Shown here one piece after another: positions 14,000 through 22,058 of a stretch of DNA of 39,002 nucleotides. The notes beneath the pieces are model-generated. The model ran no database searches, was not told where the DNA came from, and saw only the letters and a program-made list of their open reading frames with translations. The first letter of the stretch is position 1; every line of letters begins with the position of its first letter. The stretch spans positions 1-39,002 of the forward strand of contig JAAYZF010000136.1 of the NCBI GenBank assembly GCA_012514975.1, written 5' to 3'. The DNA is from a bacterium (GTDB lineage Bacteria; Auribacterota; UBA3054; JAAYZF01). The position numbers and the translations under genes are program-made.

Positions 14000-14983
14000 A
14001 TGAACACCTTTCCCGCTGTCCGCCTGCGCAGGCTGCGCCGCACGGCGTCGCTGCGCGCGTTGCTCGATGCGCCGTTGCCTGGCCCCGGCCGGTTTCTCTG
14101 GCCGGTCTTCGTCACCAAGGGCAGGGGCGTGCGCGAGCCGATCGACGCCATGCCCGGCCAGTGCCGCATGAGCCCCGATGTCCTGCTGCGCGAGCTCGAG
14201 CCGGTCGCCGTGTCGGGTGTCGGCGGCATTCTCGTGTTCGGGCTTGCGGGCGAGCGCGAGAAGGATGCGAAGGGTGCCGGGGCGTTCAACGAACGCGGCG
14301 CCGTCCAGCAGGCCGTCACGCAGGTCAAGCGCGCATTCCCGGAGCTGACGGTGTTCACCGATGTCTGCGTCTGCGCGTACACCAGGCATGGCCATTGCGG
14401 CCCGCTCGATTCCGGCGGCGGAGTTGACAACGATGCCGCACTTGCCGTGCTTGCGAAAACAGCGCTTTCGCATGCGGCCGCGGGTGCGGATGGCGTCGCG
14501 CCGAGCGCGATGATGGACGGCCAGGTCGCCGCGATCCGCTCGGCCCTCGATGGCGGCGGCTTCACCGGCACGATCATAATGAGCTATTCGACCAAGTTCG
14601 CCTCGGCCATGTACGGCCCGTTCCGCGATGCCGAAAAATCCGCGCCGAAAGCGGGCGACCGGAAGGGCTACCAGGCGTCGTACGCCAACGAGCGGCTGGC
14701 GCTGCGCGAGTCGCAGCTTGACATCCTCGAGGGCGCGGACATCCTGATGGTGAAACCCGCGCTGTTCTATCTCGACATCCTCGCGAAACTCCGTGCGCAG
14801 ACCGACCTGCCCATCGCGGCCTACAACGTCAGCGGCGAGTACTCGATGCTGATCGCCACGGCCAAACGCGGGTGGGGCGATCTCAGATCAATGGTGCGCG
14901 AATCGACAAGCGCCATCGCGCGCGCAGGCGCGGACATCATCATCTCGTACTGGGCGAACAGGTACAAGGAGTTGTTCACATGA
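14000..14983 (+). CDS. hemB: Delta-aminolevulinic acid dehydratase (porphobilinogen synthase)
   Basis: A 327-residue enzyme of normal family length that condenses two 5-aminolevulinate molecules to porphobilinogen. The Schiff-base lysines are K199 in MSYSTKFASAMYGPFR and K252 in LMVKPALFYLD. The metal loop TDVCVCAYTRHGHCG carries C123, C125 and C133, so it belongs to the zinc-binding class rather than the magnesium-only class. GAGGCG lies before the ATG. A 91-bp gap with weak hairpins precedes it, and an AT-rich ATATTAACATAG just upstream might be a -10 region, but no clear -35 is seen. Its stop overlaps the hemL start (ATGA). Confidence 0.96.
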   Translation: MNTFPAVRLRRLRRTASLRALLDAPLPGPGRFLWPVFVTKGRGVREPIDAMPGQCRMSPDVLLRELEPVAVSGVGGILVFGLAGEREKDAKGAGAFNERGAVQQAVTQVKRAFPELTVFTDVCVCAYTRHGHCGPLDSGGGVDNDAALAVLAKTALSHAAAGADGVAPSAMMDGQVAAIRSALDGGGFTGTIIMSYSTKFASAMYGPFRDAEKSAPKAGDRKGYQASYANERLALRESQLDILEGADILMVKPALFYLDILAKLRAQTDLPIAAYNVSGEYSMLIATAKRGWGDLRSMVRESTSAIARAGADIIISYWANRYKELFT

Positions 14984-16251
14984 CCTCGCAGGAGCTTTTC
15001 ACCCGCGCGCAGCGCGTCATCCCCGGCGGGGTCAACAGCCCTGTCCGCGCATTCAAGTCCGTCGAGGGCACGCCGGTGTTCATGGTGAAGGGCAGTGGCG
15101 CACTGCTCACCACGGCTGACGGCCGCGAGCTCATTGATTTCTGCGGCTCGTGGGGCCCGCTGATCCTCGGGCACGCGCGCCGCGAGGTCGTCGAGGCCGC
15201 ATGCGCCGCGGCGGCTGACGGCATGACGTTCGGCGCCGCAACGCCGCGTGAAGTCGAGTTCGCCGAGCTGCTCTGCGAGCTCGTGCCCTCGTTCAACATG
15301 GTCCGCCTCGTCAGCTCGGGCACGGAGGCCGTGATGACCGCGTTGCGCATCGCGCGCGGCGCCACGGGCAGGCGCAGGCTCGTGAAGTTTGCCGGCTGCT
15401 ATCACGGCCACACGGACAGCATGCTCGTTTCGGCCGGCAGCGGGCTGCTCACCGGCGGCGCCACGTCATCGGCCGGCGTGTCCGAGGGCGTCGCATCAGA
15501 AGTGTTCGTCGCGCCGTACAATGACCTTGCGGCCGTCGAACGCATCATGGGCGCGCATGGCGGCGAGATCGCCGCGGTCATCGTCGAGCCTGTCGCCGCC
15601 AACATGGGCCTCGTGCCGCCGATACCCGGCTTTCTCGAGGGACTGCGTGCCGTCACGAAGAAGCACGGCGCGCTCCTCATCCTCGATGAAGTCATCACCG
15701 GCTTCCGCTTCGGGCCGACAACCTATGGCGCGCTGAACGGCATCGTGCCCGATCTCACCACGCTTGGCAAGATCATCGGGGGCGGCATGCCGCTGGCGGC
15801 CGTCGGCGGCAGGAAGGACGTGATGAAATGCCTCGCGCCGCTCGGCCCGGTGTACCAGGCAGGCACGCTCAGCGGCAACCCCGTCGCCGTCGGGGCCGGC
15901 ATGGCGACCCTGCGCATTCTCAAAGAGGAAAACCCCTATCCCCGCATCGCCGCGTTGTGCGGCAAACTGGCGGCGGGGCTGAATCGCATTGCGAAGGACC
16001 ACGGGAAGAGCGTCAGCGTGGTTGGGCTCGAAAGTCTGTTCACGCCGTTCTTCATGGCATCAGCGCCAGCGGACTACGACAGCGCAAAGAAGTGCGACAC
16101 GAAGGCATACGCGGCGTTCTTCCACGCGATGCTGAACGCGGGAATCTACCTGCCGCCGTCGCAGTTCGAGGTCGGATTCGTCTCTGCGGCGCACACGGAG
16201 GAACACGTCGCTTCGTTCCTCAATGCCGCGGAGAAATGGTCTTCAGTGTAG
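14980..16251 (+). CDS. hemL: Glutamate-1-semialdehyde 2,1-aminomutase
   Basis: A 423-residue PLP enzyme of the class III aminotransferase fold that converts glutamate-1-semialdehyde to 5-aminolevulinate, completing the C5 route started by the HemA domain. Characteristic blocks are the start SQELFTRAQRVIPGGVNSPV, VSSGTEAVMTALRIAR, CYHGHTDSMLV, ILDEVITGFR and TLGKIIGGG with the PLP lysine at K264. The start is fixed by AAGGAG (14966-14971) 8 bases upstream and by the ATGA overlap with hemB. It ends the tight part of the heme cluster; hairpins follow. Confidence 0.96.
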   Translation: MTSQELFTRAQRVIPGGVNSPVRAFKSVEGTPVFMVKGSGALLTTADGRELIDFCGSWGPLILGHARREVVEAACAAAADGMTFGAATPREVEFAELLCELVPSFNMVRLVSSGTEAVMTALRIARGATGRRRLVKFAGCYHGHTDSMLVSAGSGLLTGGATSSAGVSEGVASEVFVAPYNDLAAVERIMGAHGGEIAAVIVEPVAANMGLVPPIPGFLEGLRAVTKKHGALLILDEVITGFRFGPTTYGALNGIVPDLTTLGKIIGGGMPLAAVGGRKDVMKCLAPLGPVYQAGTLSGNPVAVGAGMATLRILKEENPYPRIAALCGKLAAGLNRIAKDHGKSVSVVGLESLFTPFFMASAPADYDSAKKCDTKAYAAFFHAMLNAGIYLPPSQFEVGFVSAAHTEEHVASFLNAAEKWSSV

Positions 16252-16272
16252 GAGGGACATCCCTGTCCCGAG

Positions 16273-16303
16273 CGAAGCTGTTGCTCTGTGAGCAATAGCT
16301 TCG
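16273..16303. other. Strong hairpin after hemL
   Basis: Arms 16273-16286 and 16290-16303 pair over 14 positions (13 Watson-Crick and one G-T) around a TGT loop. A smaller stem GGGACA-TCCC-TGTCCC lies just before it. No U-run follows, so factor-independent termination is uncertain; RNA processing or a repeat-derived element is equally possible. Confidence 0.6.
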
Positions 16304-16418
16304 TGATACCGGACGGATGCCCCAAGGCGGCCAGGCCCGTGCCACCGTCGTTCGTCTGCCATCAGACGCAGTACCACAAGCTCTTCCCGCTCTTTGCGGG
16401 GAAATCACGGAGGAGTGC

Positions 16419-17291
16419 ATGACCCATCTGTTCTGCACCAGCGTACTCTCCGCCCTGTGTATCGCGGCCTTCGCGGCTGATGAACAGGCCGGACAGCCGG
16501 GCGGACTCGCCGCGTCAGTCCATGCCATCTTCGCGCGCAGTTGCGCCATGTGCCACGGGCCGCAGGTAGAGCATCCGCCGAACGGCTTCGGCTATGTGCT
16601 GGATCTGAAACGTCTGGTTGACGGGCATGATCTCGTCGTGCCCGGCGAGCCGGGGAACTCGAAGCTGTTCCAGCGCATCACATCGGGCGACCCGGACGAA
16701 CACATGCCTCCGCCTTCGAGCAGCGCGCAGCAGTTGTCCACCGATGAGATCGAGACGGTGCGGCAGTGGATCGCCGCAGGCGCGCCGCCACTCGCCGGCG
16801 CGGACGAGACCGCGGCATTGCACGGAGCACAACCTGCGCAACGCGGCGCGAGCGGCTCGGCCGCCGAATGGCTCGGTCGCTGGCATGTGGCCGTGCTGCA
16901 CCTTCCCATCGGCCTGCTGCTCGCGGCCGCGCTGGCGCAGGTCGTCCTGCTGTTCGCGAAAGGTAGTGCGTGGCTTGACGGCGCGACGCGCTGGTGCCTG
17001 TGGGTGGGCGCGCCAGGGGCGGTGATCAGCGTGCTCACCGGGCTGGTGCACGCCGGGTACGCCGGCTATGCGGATGAGACGGTCGAACTGCATGAATCGC
17101 TGGGCATCACGACATGCATTGTCGCGCTGGTCAGCCTCGTTGGCTGGGAGATCGCGCAGCGGACGGGCAACCGGGCGATCCGCCTGGTGTCGATCGTGCT
17201 GTTGATCGCCGCGGCGGCGCTGGTGGCGGCGGCGGGGCATACCGGGGGCGTGATGGTGTTTGGCGCGTCGTTCCTGGCATGGCCATGGTGA
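16419..17291 (+). CDS. Exported c-type cytochrome with DUF2231-like membrane domain
   Basis: A 290-residue protein. A signal peptide (about 1-19) is followed by a planctomycete-type cytochrome c domain with the heme site CAMCHG (C42, C45, H46) and a likely distal Met in DEHMPPP, then TDEIETVRQWIAAGAPP typical of this family. From about residue 150 a multi-helix domain starting WHVAVLHLPIGLLLAAAL resembles DUF2231 and ends HTGGVMVFGASF. It is probably a membrane-bound electron carrier and a likely client of the ResB/CcsA system upstream. GGAGGAG (16409-16415) sets the start. Its redox partner is unknown. Confidence 0.8.
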   Translation: MTHLFCTSVLSALCIAAFAADEQAGQPGGLAASVHAIFARSCAMCHGPQVEHPPNGFGYVLDLKRLVDGHDLVVPGEPGNSKLFQRITSGDPDEHMPPPSSSAQQLSTDEIETVRQWIAAGAPPLAGADETAALHGAQPAQRGASGSAAEWLGRWHVAVLHLPIGLLLAAALAQVVLLFAKGSAWLDGATRWCLWVGAPGAVISVLTGLVHAGYAGYADETVELHESLGITTCIVALVSLVGWEIAQRTGNRAIRLVSIVLLIAAAALVAAAGHTGGVMVFGASFLAWPW

Positions 17292-17313
17292 CCGCGCGGT
17301 GCCGCACGGAAAC

Positions 17314-17342
17314 TTGACAATGCGCGGACGGAGTGGTATAAT
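17314..17342 (+). promoter_or_regulatory. Consensus sigma-70 promoter of the efflux operon
   Basis: TTGACA (17314-17319), a 17-base spacer and TATAAT (17337-17342): a perfect match to the consensus, with TGG in front of the -10. It lies just upstream of the TetR-type regulator gene and is overlapped by the palindrome at 17342-17359, so it should be strong but repressible. Confidence 0.88.
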
Positions 17343-17359
17343 GTGAACAAGCGTTCACA
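17342..17359. promoter_or_regulatory. Palindromic TetR-family operator
   Basis: TGTGAAC-AAGC-GTTCACA is a perfect inverted repeat with 7-bp arms and a 4-base centre. It starts at the last base of the -10 and covers the predicted transcription start. Its size and position fit an operator for autorepression by the adjacent TetR-family protein. Confidence 0.75.
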
Positions 17360-17367
17360 ATAATGCC

Positions 17368-17961
17368 ATGCGTGCCGCGAAACGTCATACAGCCTTCAGA
17401 CGCCGCCAGATCGGCGAAGCCATCCTTGCCATGATGGCCCGGGATGGCATTGCCGGCCTCAGCACGGCCCGGCTCGCCCGCCGTGTCGGCCTCGTCCCGT
17501 CAGCCCTGTACCGCCACTACAAAAACAAGGACGAGATGCTTGATGCCGCGATCGACCTGATCGGCGAGCGGCTGCTCGCACAAGCGTCGCGCACGCGCGC
17601 GGCGACAGGGGACCCGATCAGGCAGCTCGAACTGCTGCTTGCAGCGCACGCACGGCACATGCCGGAGAACCAGGCCATACCGCAGCTCCTGTTCTCCGAG
17701 GAGCTCTCGCTCGGCCCTGTGAGCCGGCGCCGCCGCACGCACCAGAAGCTGCGGCGCTATATCGGCGAGATCGAGCAGATCATCCGCGTGGCACTGGCGC
17801 AGGGGCGCACACGGCCAGCAGCAGATGCGCGCACGATGAGCATCATGTTCATGGGCCTTGTCCAGTCCGCCGGCATCTACTGGCGGCTGAGCGGGAGGAG
17901 GTTCGACGTGGCGCGCTATCTGCGGCAGGCGTGGAGGCTGTTCCGCGGCCTGCTGGTCTGA
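17368..17961 (+). CDS. TetR/AcrR-family transcriptional regulator
   Basis: A 197-residue repressor. Residues about 12-58 form the TetR DNA-binding domain, with the recognition-helix block TARLARRVGLVPSALYRHYKNKDEML. The rest is a helical ligand-binding domain with a hydrophobic final third. It is the first gene of an efflux operon and very likely represses it through the palindrome at 17342-17359, with release by a substrate of the pump. Gene order matches E. coli ybiH (cecR)-ybhGFSR. The inducer is unknown. No clear ribosome site precedes the ATG, and the leader would be only about 18 bases. Confidence 0.9.
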   Translation: MRAAKRHTAFRRRQIGEAILAMMARDGIAGLSTARLARRVGLVPSALYRHYKNKDEMLDAAIDLIGERLLAQASRTRAATGDPIRQLELLLAAHARHMPENQAIPQLLFSEELSLGPVSRRRRTHQKLRRYIGEIEQIIRVALAQGRTRPAADARTMSIMFMGLVQSAGIYWRLSGRRFDVARYLRQAWRLFRGLLV

Positions 17962-17968
17962 GTGCGGC

Positions 17969-18982
17969 ATGTGCGTCTTCAGGGGGAGGATGAAAAAGAG
18001 GAACGTCATACGCGCAGTGCTCCTGCTCGCCGTCCTTGGGGGCGGCGCCGCCTATTTTGCGCGGATGCGCAAGGGAGAAGCCGTGGCGACCACACTGTTC
18101 GTCTCGGGCACGATCGAGGTGACGGAAGTGCAGGCCAGTTTCAAGCAGCCGGGCCGGCTGGCCGTGCGCACTGTCGACGAGGGTGTGGTCGTCACGGCCG
18201 GGCAGGTGATTGCCATGCTTGACATGAGCGACCTGCTGATCGAATGCGCGACGCGCTCGTCCGAGGTGTGGGCTGCGCGCGCGGCGCTCGACGAGCTTGA
18301 GCATGGCAGCAGGCCCCAGGAGATCGAGCAGGCGAAGGCGTCCCTCGCGCTGGCCCAGGCAGAGCTGGTGCAGGCGCATGCAGACTTCGTGCGGCAGGAG
18401 AGCCTGGTGAGCCAGGATGTCGTCTCGCGCAGCGTATACGACCAGGCGAAGCGCGCGAACGACGTTGCCGAAGCGCAGGTGCGCGTGGCGGAGGAGACGC
18501 TCAAGCTGCTCGTCGAGGGGCCGCGCATCGAGGAGATCGAGCGCGGGCGCGCCACGCTCGCCACGGCCGAGAGCGCCCTCGCTGCCGTCCGGCAGCGTCT
18601 GCACGACGCAGTGCTGTGCACCTCGTTCGACGGCGTCACCCTGTCAAAAAGCGCCGAGCCAGGCGAATACCTCTCGGCCGGCACGCCCGTCCTCGCCCTC
18701 GCCGACATCGGTGAAGTATGGCTGCGCGCCTACGTCGACGAGCCCGACCTCGGCCGCGTCAAGCTCGGGCAGAGCGCGGCCGTGACCACGGACACCTATC
18801 CCGGCAAAGTGTACGCCGGACGCATCACCTTCATCTCGTCGGAGGCCGAGTTCACACCGAAATTCGTCCAGACCGAGAAGGAGCGCGTCAAGCTCGTCTA
18901 CCGGATCAAGATCACCATGCCCAATCCGCACTGGGAGCTCAAGCCCGGCATGCCGGCCGATGCGCGGATCAGGCTTGACTGA
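17969..18982 (+). CDS. HlyD/YbhG-type membrane fusion protein
   Basis: A periplasmic adaptor of about 330 residues for the ABC efflux pump encoded next. A basic N-terminus (MKKRNVIRAVLLLAV) and one membrane helix are followed by a split lipoyl-like half (FVSGTIEVTEVQ to AGQVIAML), a long Ala/Glu/Gln-rich coiled coil (about residues 85-200) and a beta-barrel region (EPGEYLSAGTPVLALADI, WLRAYVDEPDLGRVKLGQ). Two starts are possible: 17969, without a clear ribosome site, and 17990, where GGGGGAGG sits almost directly against the ATG. The N-terminal sequence favours 17990 and the spacing favours 17969. It follows the regulator gene by 7 bases. Confidence 0.85.
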   Translation: MCVFRGRMKKRNVIRAVLLLAVLGGGAAYFARMRKGEAVATTLFVSGTIEVTEVQASFKQPGRLAVRTVDEGVVVTAGQVIAMLDMSDLLIECATRSSEVWAARAALDELEHGSRPQEIEQAKASLALAQAELVQAHADFVRQESLVSQDVVSRSVYDQAKRANDVAEAQVRVAEETLKLLVEGPRIEEIERGRATLATAESALAAVRQRLHDAVLCTSFDGVTLSKSAEPGEYLSAGTPVLALADIGEVWLRAYVDEPDLGRVKLGQSAAVTTDTYPGKVYAGRITFISSEAEFTPKFVQTEKERVKLVYRIKITMPNPHWELKPGMPADARIRLD

Positions 18983-18983
18983 C

Positions 18984-19008
18984 AAGAGGGAACGGCGAAT
19001 TCCCTTTT
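18984..19008 (+). other. Hairpin between adaptor and first ATPase gene
   Basis: AAGAGGGAA (18984-18992) can pair with TTCCCTTTT (19000-19008), including one G-T pair, around a 7-base loop. It follows the adaptor stop directly and ends in four T residues, so it may lower read-through into the transporter genes. It is too weak to call a full terminator. Confidence 0.4.
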
Positions 19009-19039
19009 GTTACTGAGCTGCTTCACCATTCACGGCGTC

Positions 19040-19987
19040 ATGCCAGCCATTGTCACCGCATCCTCCCTCACCCGGCGCTTCGGCAGGCTGACGGCCGTCA
19101 ACGCCCTGTCGTTCTCCGTCGAGCGCGGCGAAGTGTTCGGCATTGTCGGGCCTGACGGCGCGGGGAAGACGACCACTTTGCGCATGCTCACCGGCATCCT
19201 CGAGCCGTCGACCGGCACGGCGTCCGTGGCCGGATTCGATGTCGGGCGCGAGTCCGAGCTGGTGAAGGAGCGCATCGGCTACATGAGCCAGCGGTTCGGC
19301 CTGTACAGCGACCTGACGGTGATGGAGAACATCACGTTCTACGCGGACTTGTACAGCGTGCCCGTCAAGGGGCGGAGCGAGGCGGTCGGGCGCCTGCTTG
19401 AATTCAGCAATCTCGCGCCGTTCAAGGACCGCCTGGCAGGCAACCTGTCGGGCGGGATGAAGCAGAAGCTCGGGCTCGCGTGCACGCTGATCCACAAACC
19501 GCTCGTCCTGTTCCTCGACGAGCCGACGAATGGCGTCGATCCCGTTTCCCGCCGCGATTTCTGGCGCATCCTCTACCAGTTGCTGCGCGAGCAGGTGACG
19601 ATCATCGTCACCACGTCGTATCTCGACGAGGCGGAGCGGTGCAGCCGGGTGGGCCTGCTGCACAACGGCGCGCTGCTCGCCTGCGACACGCCGGCGCAGG
19701 CGAAGGAGCGGATGCGCGGCGCCGTGCTCGAAGTGCGCACGCCCGACCCGCGGCGCGCCGCCGGGCTGCTCCGCGGGCACGTCGAGGCGCAGATGATCGA
19801 CCTGTTCGGTGACCGCGTCCACGTCGCCACGACCGAGCCCGGGCAGGCAGCCGTCCAGGCGCGTGCCGTTCTCGAAGCCGGCGGCCTCGAAGTCCAAAGC
19901 ATCAGGCGCATCGAGCCGACGCTCGAAGACGTGTTCGTCTCGATGCTCTCGCGTGCCGAGGAGGAGGGCGATGGCCGTCGCGGTTGA
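19040..19987 (+). CDS. ABC transporter ATPase, first of a pair (YbhF N-half type)
   Basis: A 315-residue ABC ATPase of the DrrA/CcmA-like export group. Walker A is GPDGAGKTT (37-45), the Q-loop is YMSQRFGLYSDLTV, the signature is LSGGM (136-140) and Walker B is LVLFLDEPT (155-163). The switch position after IIVTTSYLDEAE has Ser where the usual His is expected (TTSYLDE against TTHYMEE in its neighbour), so this subunit may be hydrolysis-impaired. It corresponds to one half of E. coli YbhF, where both ATPases are fused. The ATG at 19040 fits the domain start; a TTG at 19007 is possible. It overlaps the second ATPase gene by 17 bases. Confidence 0.88.
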   Translation: MPAIVTASSLTRRFGRLTAVNALSFSVERGEVFGIVGPDGAGKTTTLRMLTGILEPSTGTASVAGFDVGRESELVKERIGYMSQRFGLYSDLTVMENITFYADLYSVPVKGRSEAVGRLLEFSNLAPFKDRLAGNLSGGMKQKLGLACTLIHKPLVLFLDEPTNGVDPVSRRDFWRILYQLLREQVTIIVTTSYLDEAERCSRVGLLHNGALLACDTPAQAKERMRGAVLEVRTPDPRRAAGLLRGHVEAQMIDLFGDRVHVATTEPGQAAVQARAVLEAGGLEVQSIRRIEPTLEDVFVSMLSRAEEEGDGRRG

Positions 19988-20927
19988 ACTCACGAACCTC
20001 GAACGCCGCTTCGGCGCGTTTGTGGCCGTTGACCGTATCAGCCTCTCCGTGCGCGAAGGAGAGATATTCGGGTTCCTCGGCCCGAACGGCGCGGGGAAGT
20101 CCACCACCATCCGCATGCTCTGCGGCATCCTCACGCCCAGCGGCGGCTCCGGCTCCGTCGCCGGCTTCGACATCCGCACCCAGTCCGAGCAGATCAAGCA
20201 GACCATCGGCTACATGAGCCAGAGATTCTCGCTGTACGAGGACCTTACGGTCGAGGAGAACATCAACTTTTTCAGCGGCATCTACCGCATCCCCGCTGCA
20301 AAGCGGCGGGAGCGGAAGGAATGGGCCGTCGAGATGGCCGGGCTGAAGGATCACCGCGCCGCGCGCACGAGCACCCTGTCCGGCGGGTGGAAGCAACGGC
20401 TGGCGCTCGGGTGCGCGATCCTTCACGAGCCGCGCATTGTCTTCCTTGACGAACCGACGTCGGGTGTCGACCCGCTCAGCCGGCGGCGGTTCTGGACACT
20501 GATCCACGAGCTCGCCGCGGCGCGCGTCACCGTGTTCGTCACCACGCATTACATGGAAGAAGCCGAGTACTGCGACCGCATCGGCCTGATCTACCGCGGG
20601 CAGTTGATCGCGCTGGGCACGCCGCATGATCTGAAGACGGCGGTGATGAAGGACGATGTGCTCGAAGTCGAGTGCGCGCACCCGATGGACGCGCTGGACG
20701 CGCTGCGGCAATGCCCGTCCGTGCGGGAAGCAGCCCTGTTCGGCAACCAACTCCACATCGTCGCCGCCGAACGCGCGCGCACTGAAGCCGACCTCCGCGC
20801 GCTGCTGGAGAAGAGCGGCTGCGCCCTCACGCGCATCGAACGGATCACGCCGTCACTCGAAGACGTCTTCGTCTCGCTGGTCGAGGCGCACGACCGCGAC
20901 AACGGGCGGCGGGAGCACACTGCATGA
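19971..20927 (+). CDS. ABC transporter ATPase, second of a pair (YbhF C-half type)
   Basis: A 318-residue ABC ATPase very similar to the preceding one. Walker A is GPNGAGKST (37-45), the signature is TLSGGWKQR, Walker B is IVFLDEPT and the switch histidine is present in TTHYMEEAE. Unlike its neighbour it has all catalytic residues, suggesting an asymmetric heterodimer. GAGGAGGGCG just before the ATG supports the start at 19971; the longer frame from 19809 lies wholly within the previous gene. The stop overlaps the permease start (ATGA). Confidence 0.9.
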   Translation: MAVAVELTNLERRFGAFVAVDRISLSVREGEIFGFLGPNGAGKSTTIRMLCGILTPSGGSGSVAGFDIRTQSEQIKQTIGYMSQRFSLYEDLTVEENINFFSGIYRIPAAKRRERKEWAVEMAGLKDHRAARTSTLSGGWKQRLALGCAILHEPRIVFLDEPTSGVDPLSRRRFWTLIHELAAARVTVFVTTHYMEEAEYCDRIGLIYRGQLIALGTPHDLKTAVMKDDVLEVECAHPMDALDALRQCPSVREAALFGNQLHIVAAERARTEADLRALLEKSGCALTRIERITPSLEDVFVSLVEAHDRDNGRREHTA

Positions 20928-22057
20928 ACCTCACGCGCATCGCAGCCGTCGCGCGCAAGGAGGCCATTCACGTGCTGCGCGACCCGCGCAGCCTGGGCAT
21001 CACCTTTGCCATTCCCGTGATGCTCATGCTGCTCTACGGCTTTGCCCTCTCGCTTGACGTGGACGACCTGCCGTTGATCGTATACGACCAGAACGCGACA
21101 CCCGCCAGCCGCGATCTCATCAGCCATTTCACCGGCTCGGAGTATTTCACGCTTGTGGGCAACGCCGCCGCGTACCGCGATGTGCAGAAGGCGATCGACG
21201 CCGGCGACGCCATGGTCGGCCTCGTCATCCCGTTCAACTTCGAGCAGCTCGTACAGGCGGGCCGCCCGGCGCCGGTGCAGGTGTTGATCGACGGGAGCGA
21301 CGCGAACAAGGCGATCACCGCGCGCGGGTATGCGCAGGCCGCGGCCGCCGCGTACGCGAACAGGACTCTTGTCAATGAGATGCTCCGCGGCGGCATGCGC
21401 GCGCCGGACCCGCCGGTGGAGGCGCGGCCGCGCGTGTGGTTCAACGAGGACATGGAATCGCGCAACTTCATCATCCCGGGCCTCATCGCGCTGATAATGA
21501 CCGTCGTCGGCGCGCTGCTGACATCGCTCACTGTCGCGCGCGAATGGGAGCAGGGGACGATGGAGCAGCTCATCGCCACGCCGGTGAAGCGCGCGGAATT
21601 CGTGCTGGGCAAGCTTGCGCCGTATTTCGTCGTCGGGTTCTGCGACCTGCTGCTGTGCATCATCCTGGGCCGGTATGTGTTCGACGTGCCGTTGCGGGGA
21701 AGCGTGCTGCTGCTTGTGGCGGTCTCCCTGGTCTTTCTTGTCGGTGCCATGTCGCTCGGCATGCTGATCAGCATCGCGACGAAGAACGTGCAACTGGCCG
21801 TGCAAACGGCCATGATGGCGACGTACCTGCCCGCGATGATCCTGTCAGGCTTCTTCGTCGCGATACCCAACATGCCCGGGGCGATCCAACTGGTGACGCA
21901 CATCGTGCCGGCGAGGTATTTCGTGACGCTGCTGAAGGGCATCTACCTGAAGGGGCTTGGCCTGCGCGTGATGTGGTTTGACGCGCTGCTGCTGGTGGTG
22001 TTTGCCGTGATCGTGCTGGGCCTTGCGATACGGAAGTTCAGGAAGAAACTGGTGTGA
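20924..22057 (+). CDS. ABC-2 type permease (YbhS-like)
   Basis: A 377-residue permease of the ABC-2 export class. It has one N-terminal helix (about residues 22-42, LGITFAIPVMLMLLYGFAL), a large extracytoplasmic domain (about 45-175) and five or so helices in the C-terminal half, with the family segment REWEQGTMEQLIATPVKRAEF on the cytoplasmic side and NMPGAIQLVTHIVPARYF before the last helix. It pairs with the next permease. Together with the two ATPases and the adaptor it should export a hydrophobic or cationic drug-like compound, as proposed for YbhFSR. The start overlaps the ATPase stop. Confidence 0.9.
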   Translation: MNLTRIAAVARKEAIHVLRDPRSLGITFAIPVMLMLLYGFALSLDVDDLPLIVYDQNATPASRDLISHFTGSEYFTLVGNAAAYRDVQKAIDAGDAMVGLVIPFNFEQLVQAGRPAPVQVLIDGSDANKAITARGYAQAAAAAYANRTLVNEMLRGGMRAPDPPVEARPRVWFNEDMESRNFIIPGLIALIMTVVGALLTSLTVAREWEQGTMEQLIATPVKRAEFVLGKLAPYFVVGFCDLLLCIILGRYVFDVPLRGSVLLLVAVSLVFLVGAMSLGMLISIATKNVQLAVQTAMMATYLPAMILSGFFVAIPNMPGAIQLVTHIVPARYFVTLLKGIYLKGLGLRVMWFDALLLVVFAVIVLGLAIRKFRKKLV

Positions 22058-22058
22058 C

